A stretch of 63,479 bases of DNA, taken from assembly GCA_027491255.1 (NCBI GenBank), contig JAIXWM010000111.1:1-63479 (forward strand). Direction: 5' to 3'. The translations under genes and the position numbers were made by a program. The notes under the pieces are model-generated. The model was not told the DNA's origin. It did no database searches and was given only the letters and a program-made list of their open reading frames with translations. This stretch comes from Rubrivivax sp. (GTDB lineage Bacteria > Pseudomonadota > Gammaproteobacteria > Burkholderiales > Burkholderiaceae_C). Positions 16,541-25,183 of this stretch are shown piece by piece; position 1 is the stretch's first letter, and each line of letters begins with the position of its first letter.

Positions 16541-18373
16541 ATGAACACCGACCCGAAGATGCGATGGAACGTGGCCTACTGGGTGCTGGCAATGCTGGCG
16601 CTGGTGTGGATCCAGTCGCTGTGGCAGACGGCGCGCACGGTCGAGGCCGTTCCCTACAGCCAGTTCGAGCAGGCCCTGGCAGAGGGCCGCGTGGCCGAGG
16701 TGGTGGTGGGCGAGACGACGCTGACCGGCCGCCTCAAGGCGCCCGAGGCGGGCGGCAAGTCGGTGATCGTGGCCAACCGCGTCGAACCCGATCTCGCCGC
16801 GCGCCTGTCGCGCTACGAGGTGCCCTACACGCGCGTCGTGGAGAGCACCTGGCTGCGCGACCTGCTGTCGTGGGTCGTGCCTGCGCTGGTGTTCTTCGCG
16901 CTGTGGTTCTTCCTGATCCGGCGCGTGGCCGACCGCATGGGCGGCGGACTGGGCGGCTTCATGAGCATCGGCAAGAGCCGGGCCAAGGTCTACGTCGAGA
17001 AGGACACCGGCGTCACCTTCGCCGATGTGGCGGGCGTCGACGAAGCGAAGGCCGAGTTGCAGGAGATCATCGCCTTCCTGAAGGACCCCCAGGGCTACGG
17101 CCGGCTGGGCGCGCGCATGCCCAAGGGGGTGCTGCTGGTGGGGCCCCCGGGCACCGGCAAGACGCTGATTGCCAAGGCCGTGGCCGGCGAGGCCGGGGTG
17201 CCCTTCTTCAGCATCTCGGGCAGCGAGTTCGTGGAGATGTTCGTCGGCGTCGGCGCAGCGCGTGTGCGCGACCTGTTCGAGCAGGCGCGCGCCCGGGCCC
17301 CGGCCATCATCTTCATCGACGAACTCGACGCCCTCGGGCGTGCGCGCGGCGCCGCCGGGCCCATCGGCGGCCACGACGAGCGCGAGCAGACGCTGAACCA
17401 GCTGCTGGTCGAGCTCGATGGCTTCGACAGCTCCAGCGGCGTGGTGCTGCTGTCGGCGACCAACCGGCCCGAGATCCTGGACCCGGCGTTGCTGCGTGCC
17501 GGGCGCTTCGACCGCCAGGTGCTGGTCGACCGGCCCGACAAGGCCGGCCGGGTGGCCATCCTTGGTGTGCACAGCCGCAAGGTCCGGCTGGCCGCGGGCG
17601 TCGATCTCGGTCAGGTGGCGGCGCTGACGACGGGCTTTTCAGGGGCCGACCTGGCCAATCTGTGCAACGAAGCGGCGCTGGCTGCCACCCGGCGCGGCGG
17701 CGGCGACGTGACGCTGGCCGACTTCACGCTGGCGATCGAGCGCATCGTCGCCGGGCTGGAGAAGAAGAACCGCGTGCTCAACGCGCGAGAGCGCGAGGTC
17801 GTGGCGCACCACGAGATGGGGCACGCGCTCGTGGCGCTGGCACTGCCGGGCGTGGACGTGGTGCACAAGGTCTCGATCATCCCGCGCGGCGTGGGGGCGC
17901 TGGGATACACGATCCAGCGCCCCACCGAGGACCGCTTCCTGATGACGCGCACGGAGCTCGAGCACAAGATCATGGTGCTGCTGGGCGGCCGCGCCGCCGA
18001 AAAGCTGGTCTTCGGGCACCTGTCCACGGGTGCGGCCGACGACCTGGCCAAGGTGACCGACATCGCGCGCGACATGGTCACGCGCTACGGCATGGTCGAG
18101 GAATTGGGGTACGTCGCCTACCAGGCCCAGCCGCCGAGATTCCTGGACCTGCCCGGCGACACCCCGGGTGGCTGCGCGGTCAGTCCCGACACCCAGCAGC
18201 GCATCGACGAAGCGCTGCGGGCCATCGTGATGGACGCTTTCGAGCGCGCGAGCGACATCCTGCGGCGGCACCGCGATGTGCTCGAACGCGGCGCGCGCGA
18301 ACTGCTCGCGCGCGAGACGCTCGACGAGGCGGCGTTGAAGGTGCTGACAGCGGGCATGACGTCCGCGGGCTGA
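16541..18373 (+). CDS. ftsH: FtsH-type ATP-dependent membrane zinc metalloprotease (probably an accessory paralogue)
   Basis: 610 residues: membrane segments near 11-28 and 109-126, AAA+ domain with Walker A GPPGTGKT (201-208), Walker B IIFIDELD, second region of homology '[22 protein letters not shown]', then a peptidase domain with zinc motif HHEMGH (423-428). The site is normally HEAGH, so Ala is replaced by Met, while the two His and the Glu are kept. The C-terminus is shorter than in housekeeping FtsH, and the genomic place (beside small heat-shock genes rather than rlmE/folP) suggests a second, stress-linked copy. It degrades misfolded membrane and some soluble proteins. Confidence 0.9.
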   Translation: MNTDPKMRWNVAYWVLAMLALVWIQSLWQTARTVEAVPYSQFEQALAEGRVAEVVVGETTLTGRLKAPEAGGKSVIVANRVEPDLAARLSRYEVPYTRVVESTWLRDLLSWVVPALVFFALWFFLIRRVADRMGGGLGGFMSIGKSRAKVYVEKDTGVTFADVAGVDEAKAELQEIIAFLKDPQGYGRLGARMPKGVLLVGPPGTGKTLIAKAVAGEAGVPFFSISGSEFVEMFVGVGAARVRDLFEQARARAPAIIFIDELDALGRARGAAGPIGGHDEREQTLNQLLVELDGFDSSSGVVLLSATNRPEILDPALLRAGRFDRQVLVDRPDKAGRVAILGVHSRKVRLAAGVDLGQVAALTTGFSGADLANLCNEAALAATRRGGGDVTLADFTLAIERIVAGLEKKNRVLNAREREVVAHHEMGHALVALALPGVDVVHKVSIIPRGVGALGYTIQRPTEDRFLMTRTELEHKIMVLLGGRAAEKLVFGHLSTGAADDLAKVTDIARDMVTRYGMVEELGYVAYQAQPPRFLDLPGDTPGGCAVSPDTQQRIDEALRAIVMDAFERASDILRRHRDVLERGARELLARETLDEAALKVLTAGMTSAG

Positions 18374-18474
18374 AGTCGGGCGCGGGGCGCCTGCCTGGCT
18401 GCGGCGTGCCGTCCCAGGCTTGGATACGGCCTCGCGAGGGGGTGCCGTGGGCGACGCCCGGCCCTTGGGCGTGC

Positions 18475-18936
18475 TCAGACGATCTTTTCCTGCACGAGCA
18501 CGACGACGGTCGTCAGCAGCAGCAGGAAGAGCCAGACCTTGCCAGCGTGGTCGGCGAAGAAGCGCGCGCCCACGTCCTCGAAGGTCTTGGCGCGGCGCGG
18601 GCGCGCCGCAGGGGCAGATGTGCCCGCAGATTGGGCCCGCGAGGGCGTGCCCAGCAGCCGCCCCCAGGCCTCGGACTGGCGCTGCAGTTCCTCCTGCGTG
18701 CGTACCGATCGGCCTTCAGGTGCGGGATTCATGCGCTTCATGCGTTCGATCTGATGCTTGGCTGCGGCCAGTTCCGTCTCCAGGCTCAGGGTCCGCTGCA
18801 CCAGGCTGCACACGACGTCGGGCTGTTCGGCCCAGGCGCGGTGCACCGACTCCCGGGTGGTGGCGTCGCAGGACGAGGGCGTGGCGGCGGCGGTCTGCAG
18901 GAGGTCGTCGATGGTGCGTGAGGCGGCGGATGTCAT
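18475..18936 (-). CDS. Hypothetical tail-anchored coiled-coil protein
   Basis: 153 residues from ATG 18936, with GAGGAG six bases upstream. The N-terminal half is helical and heptad-like ('LVQRTLSLETELAAAKHQIERMKRM', about 45-70). A basic, Ala/Pro-rich linker follows, and a single hydrophobic segment near the end ('VWLFLLLLTTVVVLVQ') would anchor it with the N-terminus in the cytoplasm. I do not recognise a family. It converges on the ftsH gene with about 100 bases between the stops. A link to the protease is only a guess from position. Confidence 0.7.
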   Translation of the reverse strand: MTSAASRTIDDLLQTAAATPSSCDATTRESVHRAWAEQPDVVCSLVQRTLSLETELAAAKHQIERMKRMNPAPEGRSVRTQEELQRQSEAWGRLLGTPSRAQSAGTSAPAARPRRAKTFEDVGARFFADHAGKVWLFLLLLTTVVVLVQEKIV

Positions 18937-19007
18937 GGGCACTCCTCAGGTGGGGCGGGCAAGGAGGAAGGGGGATGCGCGGCGGGGTTGCAGCGACCGG
19001 CACAGCT

Positions 19008-19063
19008 TAGCGCATGTCGCGCTAGATTTACAAATCCATGTGTCAATCAAGGCTGATACATGG
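19008..19063. promoter_or_regulatory. Three consecutive inverted repeats
   Basis: TAGCGC-ATGTC-GCGCTA (19008-19024) is directly followed by GATTT-AC-AAATC (19025-19036) and by CCATGTGTCA with its near-complement TGATACATGG (19036-19063, 9 of 10 pairs). They lie upstream of the tail-anchored protein gene (start 18936) and beyond the 3' end of the SGNH hydrolase gene. They could be stacked operators of the 18936 promoter or RNA hairpins. No family of regulator is evident. Confidence 0.45.
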
Positions 19064-19132
19064 CGGCGGTTTGCGCCTGGACACAGGCCGTTCTGGCACG
19101 CCTTCCGGGCACGGCGGAAAAGCGCTCAGCCT

Positions 19133-19852
19133 CTACGGCGGCGCCAGGTCCCCGGCGCGCTGCCCGATCACCGAGGCCGCGGCCTCGGCCCAGGCGCGGT
19201 AGGTCTGGGCGCTCGGGTGGAAGCCGTCGCTGGCGATCGCGCCTGGGGTCACGGGCAGGGGGGCGGGCAGCAGCGCGCAGTCCGGCCAGCGCGAGGCCTG
19301 GGCGCGCAGCGCATCGTCCAGCGCCCGTGCGCGCCAGCCCAGGTAGGCGCGCAGCGGTTGCGGCAGCGCCGGGAAGCGGTGCATTGGCGGCACGGGCGAC
19401 AGCACGGTCAGGCGCACGCCGTGGCGCTGCCTCAGCACCTGCAACACGCGCTCTAGACGCTCGACGAAGGCCGCAGGCTCGCAGCGCCCGGTGACGTCGT
19501 TGACGCCCGTGCAGACGACGGCCACGTCGTGCGCGCCTGGCGGCGCGTCGGCCAGCAGCGCGGCGAGTTCACGCGTGTCGAGCCCGGTTCGCGCAAGCAC
19601 GGTCCAGCGCACGCGACGCGCCGCCGCCAGGCGCGCGGCAAGCTGGCCGGCCAGGGCCGCCTCCTGCGTGTCCACGCCCACGCCCGCGGCGGAGGAGTCG
19701 CCTGTGACCAGCAGCGACAGCGCTGGCCCGGCACCGATGCAGACGCTGCGCGGGCCCGCGGCCTCGGGCAGCCGGGGCGTGACGCGGCGCACCCAAGCCC
19801 CCTGCGCGAGCAGCAAAGGGCCGAGCGCGATACGGGCCAGGGGCTCCAGCAC
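19133..19852 (-). CDS. SGNH/GDSL-family hydrolase
   Basis: 239 residues from GTG 19852. Block I is 'LLVTGDSSAAGVGVDTQEAALAGQLAARL' (nucleophile Ser in GDS), block III 'VVCTGVNDVTGR' (GxND) and block V 'DGFHPSAQTYRAWAEA' (Asp-x-x-His). This is the esterase/lysophospholipase/acyl-hydrolase fold of about 200 residues. There is no clear signal peptide, only a mildly hydrophobic N-terminus. It follows the thiolase gene after 19 bases on the same strand, so they are likely cotranscribed, perhaps in acyl-CoA or lipid turnover (inference). Confidence 0.87.
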   Translation of the reverse strand: MLEPLARIALGPLLLAQGAWVRRVTPRLPEAAGPRSVCIGAGPALSLLVTGDSSAAGVGVDTQEAALAGQLAARLAAARRVRWTVLARTGLDTRELAALLADAPPGAHDVAVVCTGVNDVTGRCEPAAFVERLERVLQVLRQRHGVRLTVLSPVPPMHRFPALPQPLRAYLGWRARALDDALRAQASRWPDCALLPAPLPVTPGAIASDGFHPSAQTYRAWAEAAASVIGQRAGDLAPP

Positions 19853-19871
19853 GGCGTGCCGCGGGACGCGC

Positions 19872-21071
19872 TCAGACCCGCTCGATCACCATCGCCACCG
19901 CCAGCCCGGCTGCGCCGCAGATCGCCACCACCGCGCGCCGGCCGCCGCGCCGCTCGAGCTCGTCCAGCGCCATGCCCACCAGGGCGCTGCCGGTCGAGCC
20001 CATCGCGTGGCCGAGCGCGATCGCACCGCCGTTGACGTTCAGGCGCGCATGCTCGACGCCCAGGTGGCGCTGGTAGTGCAGCATCAGCGCGGCGAAGGAC
20101 TCGTTGACCTCGAACAGGTCGATGTCATCGATCCCGAGGCCCGCGCGTTGCAGCGCCAGCCGCGTGGCGTCGACGGCGCCTGTCAGGGCCAGGGTGCGGT
20201 CCACGCTGACGTCTGCGCTGGCCAGGATGCGGCCGCGCGGGCGCAGGCCCAGGCGCTGCGCCGCGGCCGGGCTCGCGACGAGCACCGCAGCGGCGCCGTC
20301 GGCCATGGCGGGGGAGTTGCCGGCGTGCTGCACGTGGTCGATGCGTGGCAGCCCGAGGCGGGCGCACAGGAAGGCGTCGATGCCGTGCTTTTCGCCCATG
20401 GCGGCAAAGGCCGGCGCCAGCGCCGCCAGCGATTCCGCGCTGGTTTGCGGCCGCGGCGTCTCGTCCAGGGCCAGCAGCACCTCGCCGTCGGCGTCGCGCA
20501 CCGGCTCCACGGAGCGGAAGTGTCCGTTGTCGCGGGCTGCCACCGCGCGTTGCTGCGAGGCCAGCGCATAGGCGTCGCAGTCGGCGCGGCTGAAGCCCTC
20601 GACCGTGGCCACTGCGTCGGCGGCCAGGCCGATGGGCACCAGAGCCGTCTGCCGCTGCAGCTCGAAGTCGTGCGTCAGGGGGCCCTGGTCGGCGGCCATC
20701 GGCACGCGCGACATCATCTCGACGCCGCCACCCACCGCGAGGCCGTCGGTGGCCAGCGCCTGGAAGGCGGCGAACTGCACCGCGCTCAGGCCCGAGGCGC
20801 AGTAACGGTTGATCGTGAGTCCAGGCACGCGGTCGTCCCAGCCGCCGCGCAGCAGCGCGAGCTTGGCGATGTTCGCGCCCTGCTCCCCGGTCTGCGTGAC
20901 GCAGCCGATCACCGTGTCGGCCACCTCCGCGGTGTCGATGCCGTGGCGCCACGCCAGCGCCGCGAGCTGCTGCGCCAGCAGGTCCACGGGCTTGATGCTC
21001 TTCAGTGTCCCTTTGTCGTTGCCGCGGCCGCGCGGACTGCGCACGGCGTCGATGATGAGGGCTTGGGTCAT
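19872..21071 (-). CDS. Acetyl-CoA C-acyltransferase (thiolase)
   Basis: 399 residues. The acyl-accepting cysteine is Cys91 in 'NRYCASGLSAVQ'. 'VNESFAALML' and the His motif 'NGGAIALGHAMGSTGS' are present. The last motif reads 'ICGAAGLAVAMVIER', where most thiolases have CxGGGxG; the Cys is retained but two glycines are alanines. Thiolases cleave 3-ketoacyl-CoA or condense acyl-CoAs, and degradative members of this length are common. GGAGAGG before ATG 21071 fixes the start. The exact chain-length preference is not readable from sequence. Confidence 0.92.
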   Translation of the reverse strand: MTQALIIDAVRSPRGRGNDKGTLKSIKPVDLLAQQLAALAWRHGIDTAEVADTVIGCVTQTGEQGANIAKLALLRGGWDDRVPGLTINRYCASGLSAVQFAAFQALATDGLAVGGGVEMMSRVPMAADQGPLTHDFELQRQTALVPIGLAADAVATVEGFSRADCDAYALASQQRAVAARDNGHFRSVEPVRDADGEVLLALDETPRPQTSAESLAALAPAFAAMGEKHGIDAFLCARLGLPRIDHVQHAGNSPAMADGAAAVLVASPAAAQRLGLRPRGRILASADVSVDRTLALTGAVDATRLALQRAGLGIDDIDLFEVNESFAALMLHYQRHLGVEHARLNVNGGAIALGHAMGSTGSALVGMALDELERRGGRRAVVAICGAAGLAVAMVIERV

Positions 21072-21121
21072 GGTTTCCTCTCCTGTAGTGATCTTGATGT
21101 GTCAGGTGCCGGTGGGCGCTG

Positions 21122-22255
21122 TCACGCGCTCGCCGCGGTGTTGCAGGGAGTCCAGCGGCGGACTCGGCGTTGCCAGTCCGCCAGCGGCTCGGTCGGGTGT
21201 TCGGCCGTCTCGTCGATGAGGCGGTCCAGCAGGGCTTGCTGCGTGGCGGTGGGCTCGTCGGGGAAGCAGGGGAGGATCTCGATCAGCAAGTCGCCGCGCG
21301 GGCCGCGGCGCTGCGTCGGGAAGCCCTGGCCGCGCAGCCGGTAGCTGCGATGCTCACGCTGCAGACGCATCGACTGCAGCCCCGTGAGCGTGGGCACCTC
21401 GACCCAACGCTCACCGACCCAGGCAAACCCGTTCACCGGCATGTCGCAGCGCAGCGTGCCGTCCGCTTCGAGCTTGAACAAGGCGTGCGGCTCGATCTCG
21501 AGCTGAAGTTCGAGCTCGAGTTCGGTGCTGTCATGAACGCCGCCCGGTGCCGTCAGCACATCGCCGGCGCGCACGCCGGGCGGCAGGCGCACGGCGCGGC
21601 GGTAGGCGACCGTGCGGCGACCGCGCTTCCCGCAGGGCACGCAGGCCTGCCGGGCCCGGCCCTCGCCGCCGCAGGCGGCGCAGGACTCGCTCGTTGCCAG
21701 CCAGCCAAACAGCGAGGCCCGTCGGACGGCGCCCTGGCCGTCGCAGTCGGCGCAGGCGCCGTCCAGCGCCAGCCAGCCACGGCCGGTGCAGGCGGTGCAG
21801 CGCAGCGTCACCCGGCCGCTGACCGTGCGTGTGCAGCCGAGGGCCGCCTCCTCCAGCGACAGGCGCAGCTTGCGACGAACCGTGCGGTGGCCGGCCTCGG
21901 ACTGTGCCGAATCGGCTGCGGCATGGGCGTGGGCGTGATGGTCGGCGTGGGTGTGGCCGCCCGCGGCTGCGCGAGGCCGCGCCGATTCGGCCCCGGGGCG
22001 ACGGCGCTTGCCCGCCGGCGCCGCGGCCCGTGTGGAGGGCGGTGCCGAAGGGTGGTCGTCGCCCGACAGCGCTTCGCGTGCCTGCCGGATCGCCATGTAG
22101 GCGAGATTGATGCGCTGCATCCGCGCCGAGGCGTCAGGGCGGCGGTTGCGGTCGGGGTGCCAGCGAGCGACAAGCCGCCGCCAGGCGGTCTTGAGCTCGG
22201 CGTCGCTCGCGCCAGGGGGCAGCCCAAGCTCGGCGTAGGCGTCTTCGGTGTGCAT
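21122..22255 (-). CDS. DnaJ-like co-chaperone with His-rich linker
   Basis: 377 residues. An N-terminal J domain (1-65) has the HPD motif at 33-35 (RWHPDRN). It continues into a low-complexity linker with a His-rich run (HTHADHHAHAH, 101-111) where DnaJ normally has its Gly/Phe region. Four Cys pairs follow at 153-160 (CTACTGRG), 168-175 (CADCDGQG), 192-199 (CAACGGEG) and 205-212 (CVPCGKRG), forming the two-zinc finger, and then a DnaJ C-terminal client-binding domain ('LPPGVRAGDVL', 'LRGQGFP'). It would stimulate an Hsp70. It lacks an adjacent dnaK/grpE, so it is an accessory DnaJ. ATG 22255 has no strong ribosome-binding site. Confidence 0.85.
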   Translation of the reverse strand: MHTEDAYAELGLPPGASDAELKTAWRRLVARWHPDRNRRPDASARMQRINLAYMAIRQAREALSGDDHPSAPPSTRAAAPAGKRRRPGAESARPRAAAGGHTHADHHAHAHAAADSAQSEAGHRTVRRKLRLSLEEAALGCTRTVSGRVTLRCTACTGRGWLALDGACADCDGQGAVRRASLFGWLATSESCAACGGEGRARQACVPCGKRGRRTVAYRRAVRLPPGVRAGDVLTAPGGVHDSTELELELQLEIEPHALFKLEADGTLRCDMPVNGFAWVGERWVEVPTLTGLQSMRLQREHRSYRLRGQGFPTQRRGPRGDLLIEILPCFPDEPTATQQALLDRLIDETAEHPTEPLADWQRRVRRWTPCNTAASA

Positions 22256-22471
22256 GGGGGTGGGGGCGCGCAGAGCGCGGGCGGGAGGCGGGCTGCAGCC
22301 CGAAGGGAACCCGGGATAGTAGCGGACCCTGCACCCCTGCCGGCTGGTTTGCGTCTGCGCACCCGCACGCCAGGTGGCTGGAACGAGGATGGACCGCTCG
22401 CGCAGCGAGGGCCGCAGGACGGCGCGGGTCCGGCGGTCCACCGTGCCACCCCGGCGAAGGAGGACCGCACC

Positions 22472-23878
22472 TTGACCATCTTCGACCCTTGGCTTGCCGC
22501 GAGCGCCAGTCTCGAGGTGCTTGCCGGCACGGTGGCGGCCGGCCCGTCCCTGGAGCGCCTGCGCCAGGTGCGCTGGCGCCGCCTGCTGCAGGCCGCCCGT
22601 GGCGGTACGCGGCTGTACCGCGAACGGCTGCGCGGCCTGCCTGACGACGCGCTCCCTGAGATGGTGCCGCCCGTGAGCAAGGCCGAGCTGATGACCCGCT
22701 TCGACGAGGCCGTGACCGACCCCCGGCTGTCGCTGGCGGCGCTGCGCGCCTTCACCGCCGACCCCGCGCGCATCGCCCAGCCCTTCCTCGACCGCTATCT
22801 GGTGTGGGAGAGCTCGGGCACGAGCGGGGAGCCCGCGGTCTTCGTGCAGGACGCGGCCGCCATGGCCGTCTACGACGCGCTGGAGCTGCTGCGCCCGGGG
22901 CCGGCGTGGGCGCAGCGCACGCCGGCCACGCCGCAGGCTGCCGCCCGCTTGCTCGACCCCTGGGGCCTCACGCTGCGCCACGCCTTCGTCGGCGTGCTCG
23001 AGGGTCACTTCGCGAGCCAGGTCTCGGTGCAGCGCCTGCGCGCGCTCAATCCCTGGGCGGCAGGGCGGCTGCGCAGTTTCTCGATCCTGCAGCCCTGGCC
23101 GGACCTGCTCGGTCAGTTGCAGGACTGGGCACCGCAGGTGCTGGCAACCTACCCGACCGTGGCCGCCCTGCTGTGCGATGCGACGCAGCAGGGCGCGCTG
23201 AGCCTGCCGCTGCTGGAGGTGCGCACCGGCGGCGAAACGCTGGGCGTGGCCGCGCGCCGACGCATTGCGCGACAACTGCAGTGCCCGGTGCGTGACCACT
23301 ACGGCACCTCGGAATTCCTGCCCATGGCCTGGGAATGCGCCCTCGGGCGGCTGCACCTGAACGCCGACTGGCTGCTGCTCGAGCCGGTCGACGAGCGGCT
23401 GCGGCCGGTGCCGGCCGGGGTGCTGTCCGACAGTTGCCTGCTCACCAACCTGGCCAACCGCGTGCAGCCGCTGATCCGCTACGAGCTGGGCGACCGCATA
23501 CGCCTGTTCCCCGGGCGCTGCGGGTGTGGCTCGCGGCTGCCGGTGGTCGAAGTGGAGGGCCGCGACGACCCGCCCCTGGTACTGGACGGCGGCGATGGCC
23601 GGCGCGTGCACCTGCTGCCCCTGGCGCTGACCACGGTGCTGGAGGAGCAGGCCGGGGTCTTCGACTTCCAGCTGCGCCAACTGGACGCGCAGACACTGGT
23701 CCTGCGCCTTGGCGGCCCCCCGGCCCGGGCGCGCGAACTGGCGCCGCGCTGCCACGCGGCGTTGCAGGCCTACGCGCGAGCGCAGGGCGCGGCGCGGCTG
23801 CGCCTGATCGACGAATGCGGTCAGCCGGTGCCGCGCGGGCGCAGCGGCAAGGCGCGGCGTGTGGTCGGGCCCGAGTGA
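22472..23878 (+). CDS. Adenylate-forming enzyme, phenylacetate-CoA ligase (PaaK)-like
   Basis: 468 residues from TTG 22472. The strong site GAAGGAGG eight bases upstream decides this start. AMP-binding features: 'WESSGTSGEPAVF' (P-loop, SSGTSGEP), 'RTGGETLG', 'DHYGTSEFLPMAWEC' (adenine pocket), 'LIRYELGDRIRL' and the Cys-containing 'GRCGCGSRLPVVEVEGR', all as in PaaK-type ligases. The frame is open long before the TTG, but that part is antisense to the DnaJ-like gene. It has no partner thioesterase or reductase next to it. It may activate an aromatic or aliphatic acid. The gentisate genes converge on it. Confidence 0.83.
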   Translation: MTIFDPWLAASASLEVLAGTVAAGPSLERLRQVRWRRLLQAARGGTRLYRERLRGLPDDALPEMVPPVSKAELMTRFDEAVTDPRLSLAALRAFTADPARIAQPFLDRYLVWESSGTSGEPAVFVQDAAAMAVYDALELLRPGPAWAQRTPATPQAAARLLDPWGLTLRHAFVGVLEGHFASQVSVQRLRALNPWAAGRLRSFSILQPWPDLLGQLQDWAPQVLATYPTVAALLCDATQQGALSLPLLEVRTGGETLGVAARRRIARQLQCPVRDHYGTSEFLPMAWECALGRLHLNADWLLLEPVDERLRPVPAGVLSDSCLLTNLANRVQPLIRYELGDRIRLFPGRCGCGSRLPVVEVEGRDDPPLVLDGGDGRRVHLLPLALTTVLEEQAGVFDFQLRQLDAQTLVLRLGGPPARARELAPRCHAALQAYARAQGAARLRLIDECGQPVPRGRSGKARRVVGPE

Positions 23879-24128
23879 AAGGCCGCGGGTCTTTTCAGCA
23901 TGCCCGGCTTGCACGCCAAAACGCCCGGTGTCTGCTGGCAAATCATCGCCATCGTCCGGGCCAGGGCTGCACTGCTTGCCTCGGTCCGGGGTGTTTCACG
24001 CGCCTTTCAGGCACGGCGCACGAGCGTCCGGTCTTTGGGAGGCTGAGGGCCGACGCGGCCACCGTGTCCGGGGCGCCATGCCCGGGAACCTGGGCAGGCG
24101 CGGGCGCGCGGCGACGCGGGGCTCCTGT

Positions 24129-25166
24129 TCAGCCCCGGTCCTCGTACAGCCCGAGCTTGCGGTGCAGCGGCGACTCGTCGGCGATGAAGACGAACGAGGG
24201 CGTGTCCGGCTGCCGGTTGTGCAGCGTCACGCTCGTGTAGCCGGGCGCGCAGCAGGTGTCGCCCGGGGCCAGTGTGAAGCGGGCGTCCGCGATGTCGGCT
24301 TCGACCTTGCCGTCGATGAGGTGATACACCGACGCCGGCGAGCGCGCGGGCAGGCGCAGCGTCTGGCCTGGTCGCAACATCAGCGCGTGGAAGCCGAGGA
24401 TGTTCTGCACGTCTTCGCCCGTCTCGGGGTTGACGTAGGTCACCTGCACCGCCTCCAGTGCGGGCTGGTCCTGTGCCAGCGACTCGAGGGCGACACGCGT
24501 GTCGGCCCAGGGGTAGCGCAGCATCGGGTAGCGTTTGCCGCTGCGTCCGAACACGGGGGATGGAACGACGCCGCCGCGGGCGTAGGCACGGTCACCGTGC
24601 CCCTCGCGCTGCGCCTGGCGGCTGCCGTTGACGTGGTAGCTGGCCTCGAGGTAGTAGGCCAGCGGCAGGTCGAGCACGTCGAGCCAGATCACGGGCTGGT
24701 CGCCGTCGTGCCCATGCTCGTGCCAAAGCCCTGTGGGCGTGAGGATCAGGTCGCCGCGCGCCATCGGGCATTTCTCGCCATCGACCGTGGTCCACGCGCC
24801 CTCGCCCTCGACCACCATGCGCACGGCGTTGGGCGTGTGGCGGTGGGACGGTGCCCACTCGCCCGGCATCAGCAACTGCATGCCGAGATAGATCGCCGCG
24901 CTGGCCTGCATCTTCTCGAGTCCGTGCCCGGGGTTGGCGAGCACGAGCACGCGCCGCTCGGCCTTCTCGATCGGCGTCAGCTCGCCGGCCTGCAGCAACA
25001 GCGGGCGCAGCGCCTGGTAGGACCAGTGGGTGGGCCGGGTGTGGCGTGTGGGCACCTGCGGCGGCATCACCGCGCGCAGCCCGGGCCACAGCGGCACGAG
25101 GTTCTGCTGCGCCAGCGCGTCGCGGTAGTCCTGGGGCAGGTCTTCGAGTCTTCCGAGGTCGTTCAT
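24129..25166 (-). CDS. gtdA: Gentisate 1,2-dioxygenase
   Basis: 345 residues, a bicupin ring-cleaving dioxygenase. The metal-binding cupin motif 'GEWAPSHRHTPNAVRMVVEGEGAWTTVDGEK' with the later 'WHEHGHDG' gives the His-His-His iron site, and the second cupin contains 'FHALMLRPGQTLRLPARSPASVYHLIDG'. It opens gentisate (2,5-dihydroxybenzoate) to maleylpyruvate using Fe(II) and O2. Length is standard. It is 17 bases downstream of the 3-hydroxybenzoate 6-hydroxylase gene and forms the second step of that pathway. The following enzymes (isomerase, hydrolase) are not in the window. Confidence 0.92.
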   Translation of the reverse strand: MNDLGRLEDLPQDYRDALAQQNLVPLWPGLRAVMPPQVPTRHTRPTHWSYQALRPLLLQAGELTPIEKAERRVLVLANPGHGLEKMQASAAIYLGMQLLMPGEWAPSHRHTPNAVRMVVEGEGAWTTVDGEKCPMARGDLILTPTGLWHEHGHDGDQPVIWLDVLDLPLAYYLEASYHVNGSRQAQREGHGDRAYARGGVVPSPVFGRSGKRYPMLRYPWADTRVALESLAQDQPALEAVQVTYVNPETGEDVQNILGFHALMLRPGQTLRLPARSPASVYHLIDGKVEADIADARFTLAPGDTCCAPGYTSVTLHNRQPDTPSFVFIADESPLHRKLGLYEDRG

Positions 25167-25183
25167 GGGCAGGGGCTCCAGTG

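Noticed and set aside
15412..18373. The transmissible locus of stress tolerance known from enterobacteria and pseudomonads
   Set aside because: Only Hsp20 and FtsH-like genes are present; ClpK/ClpG, YfdX, HdeD, KefB and related genes are missing.
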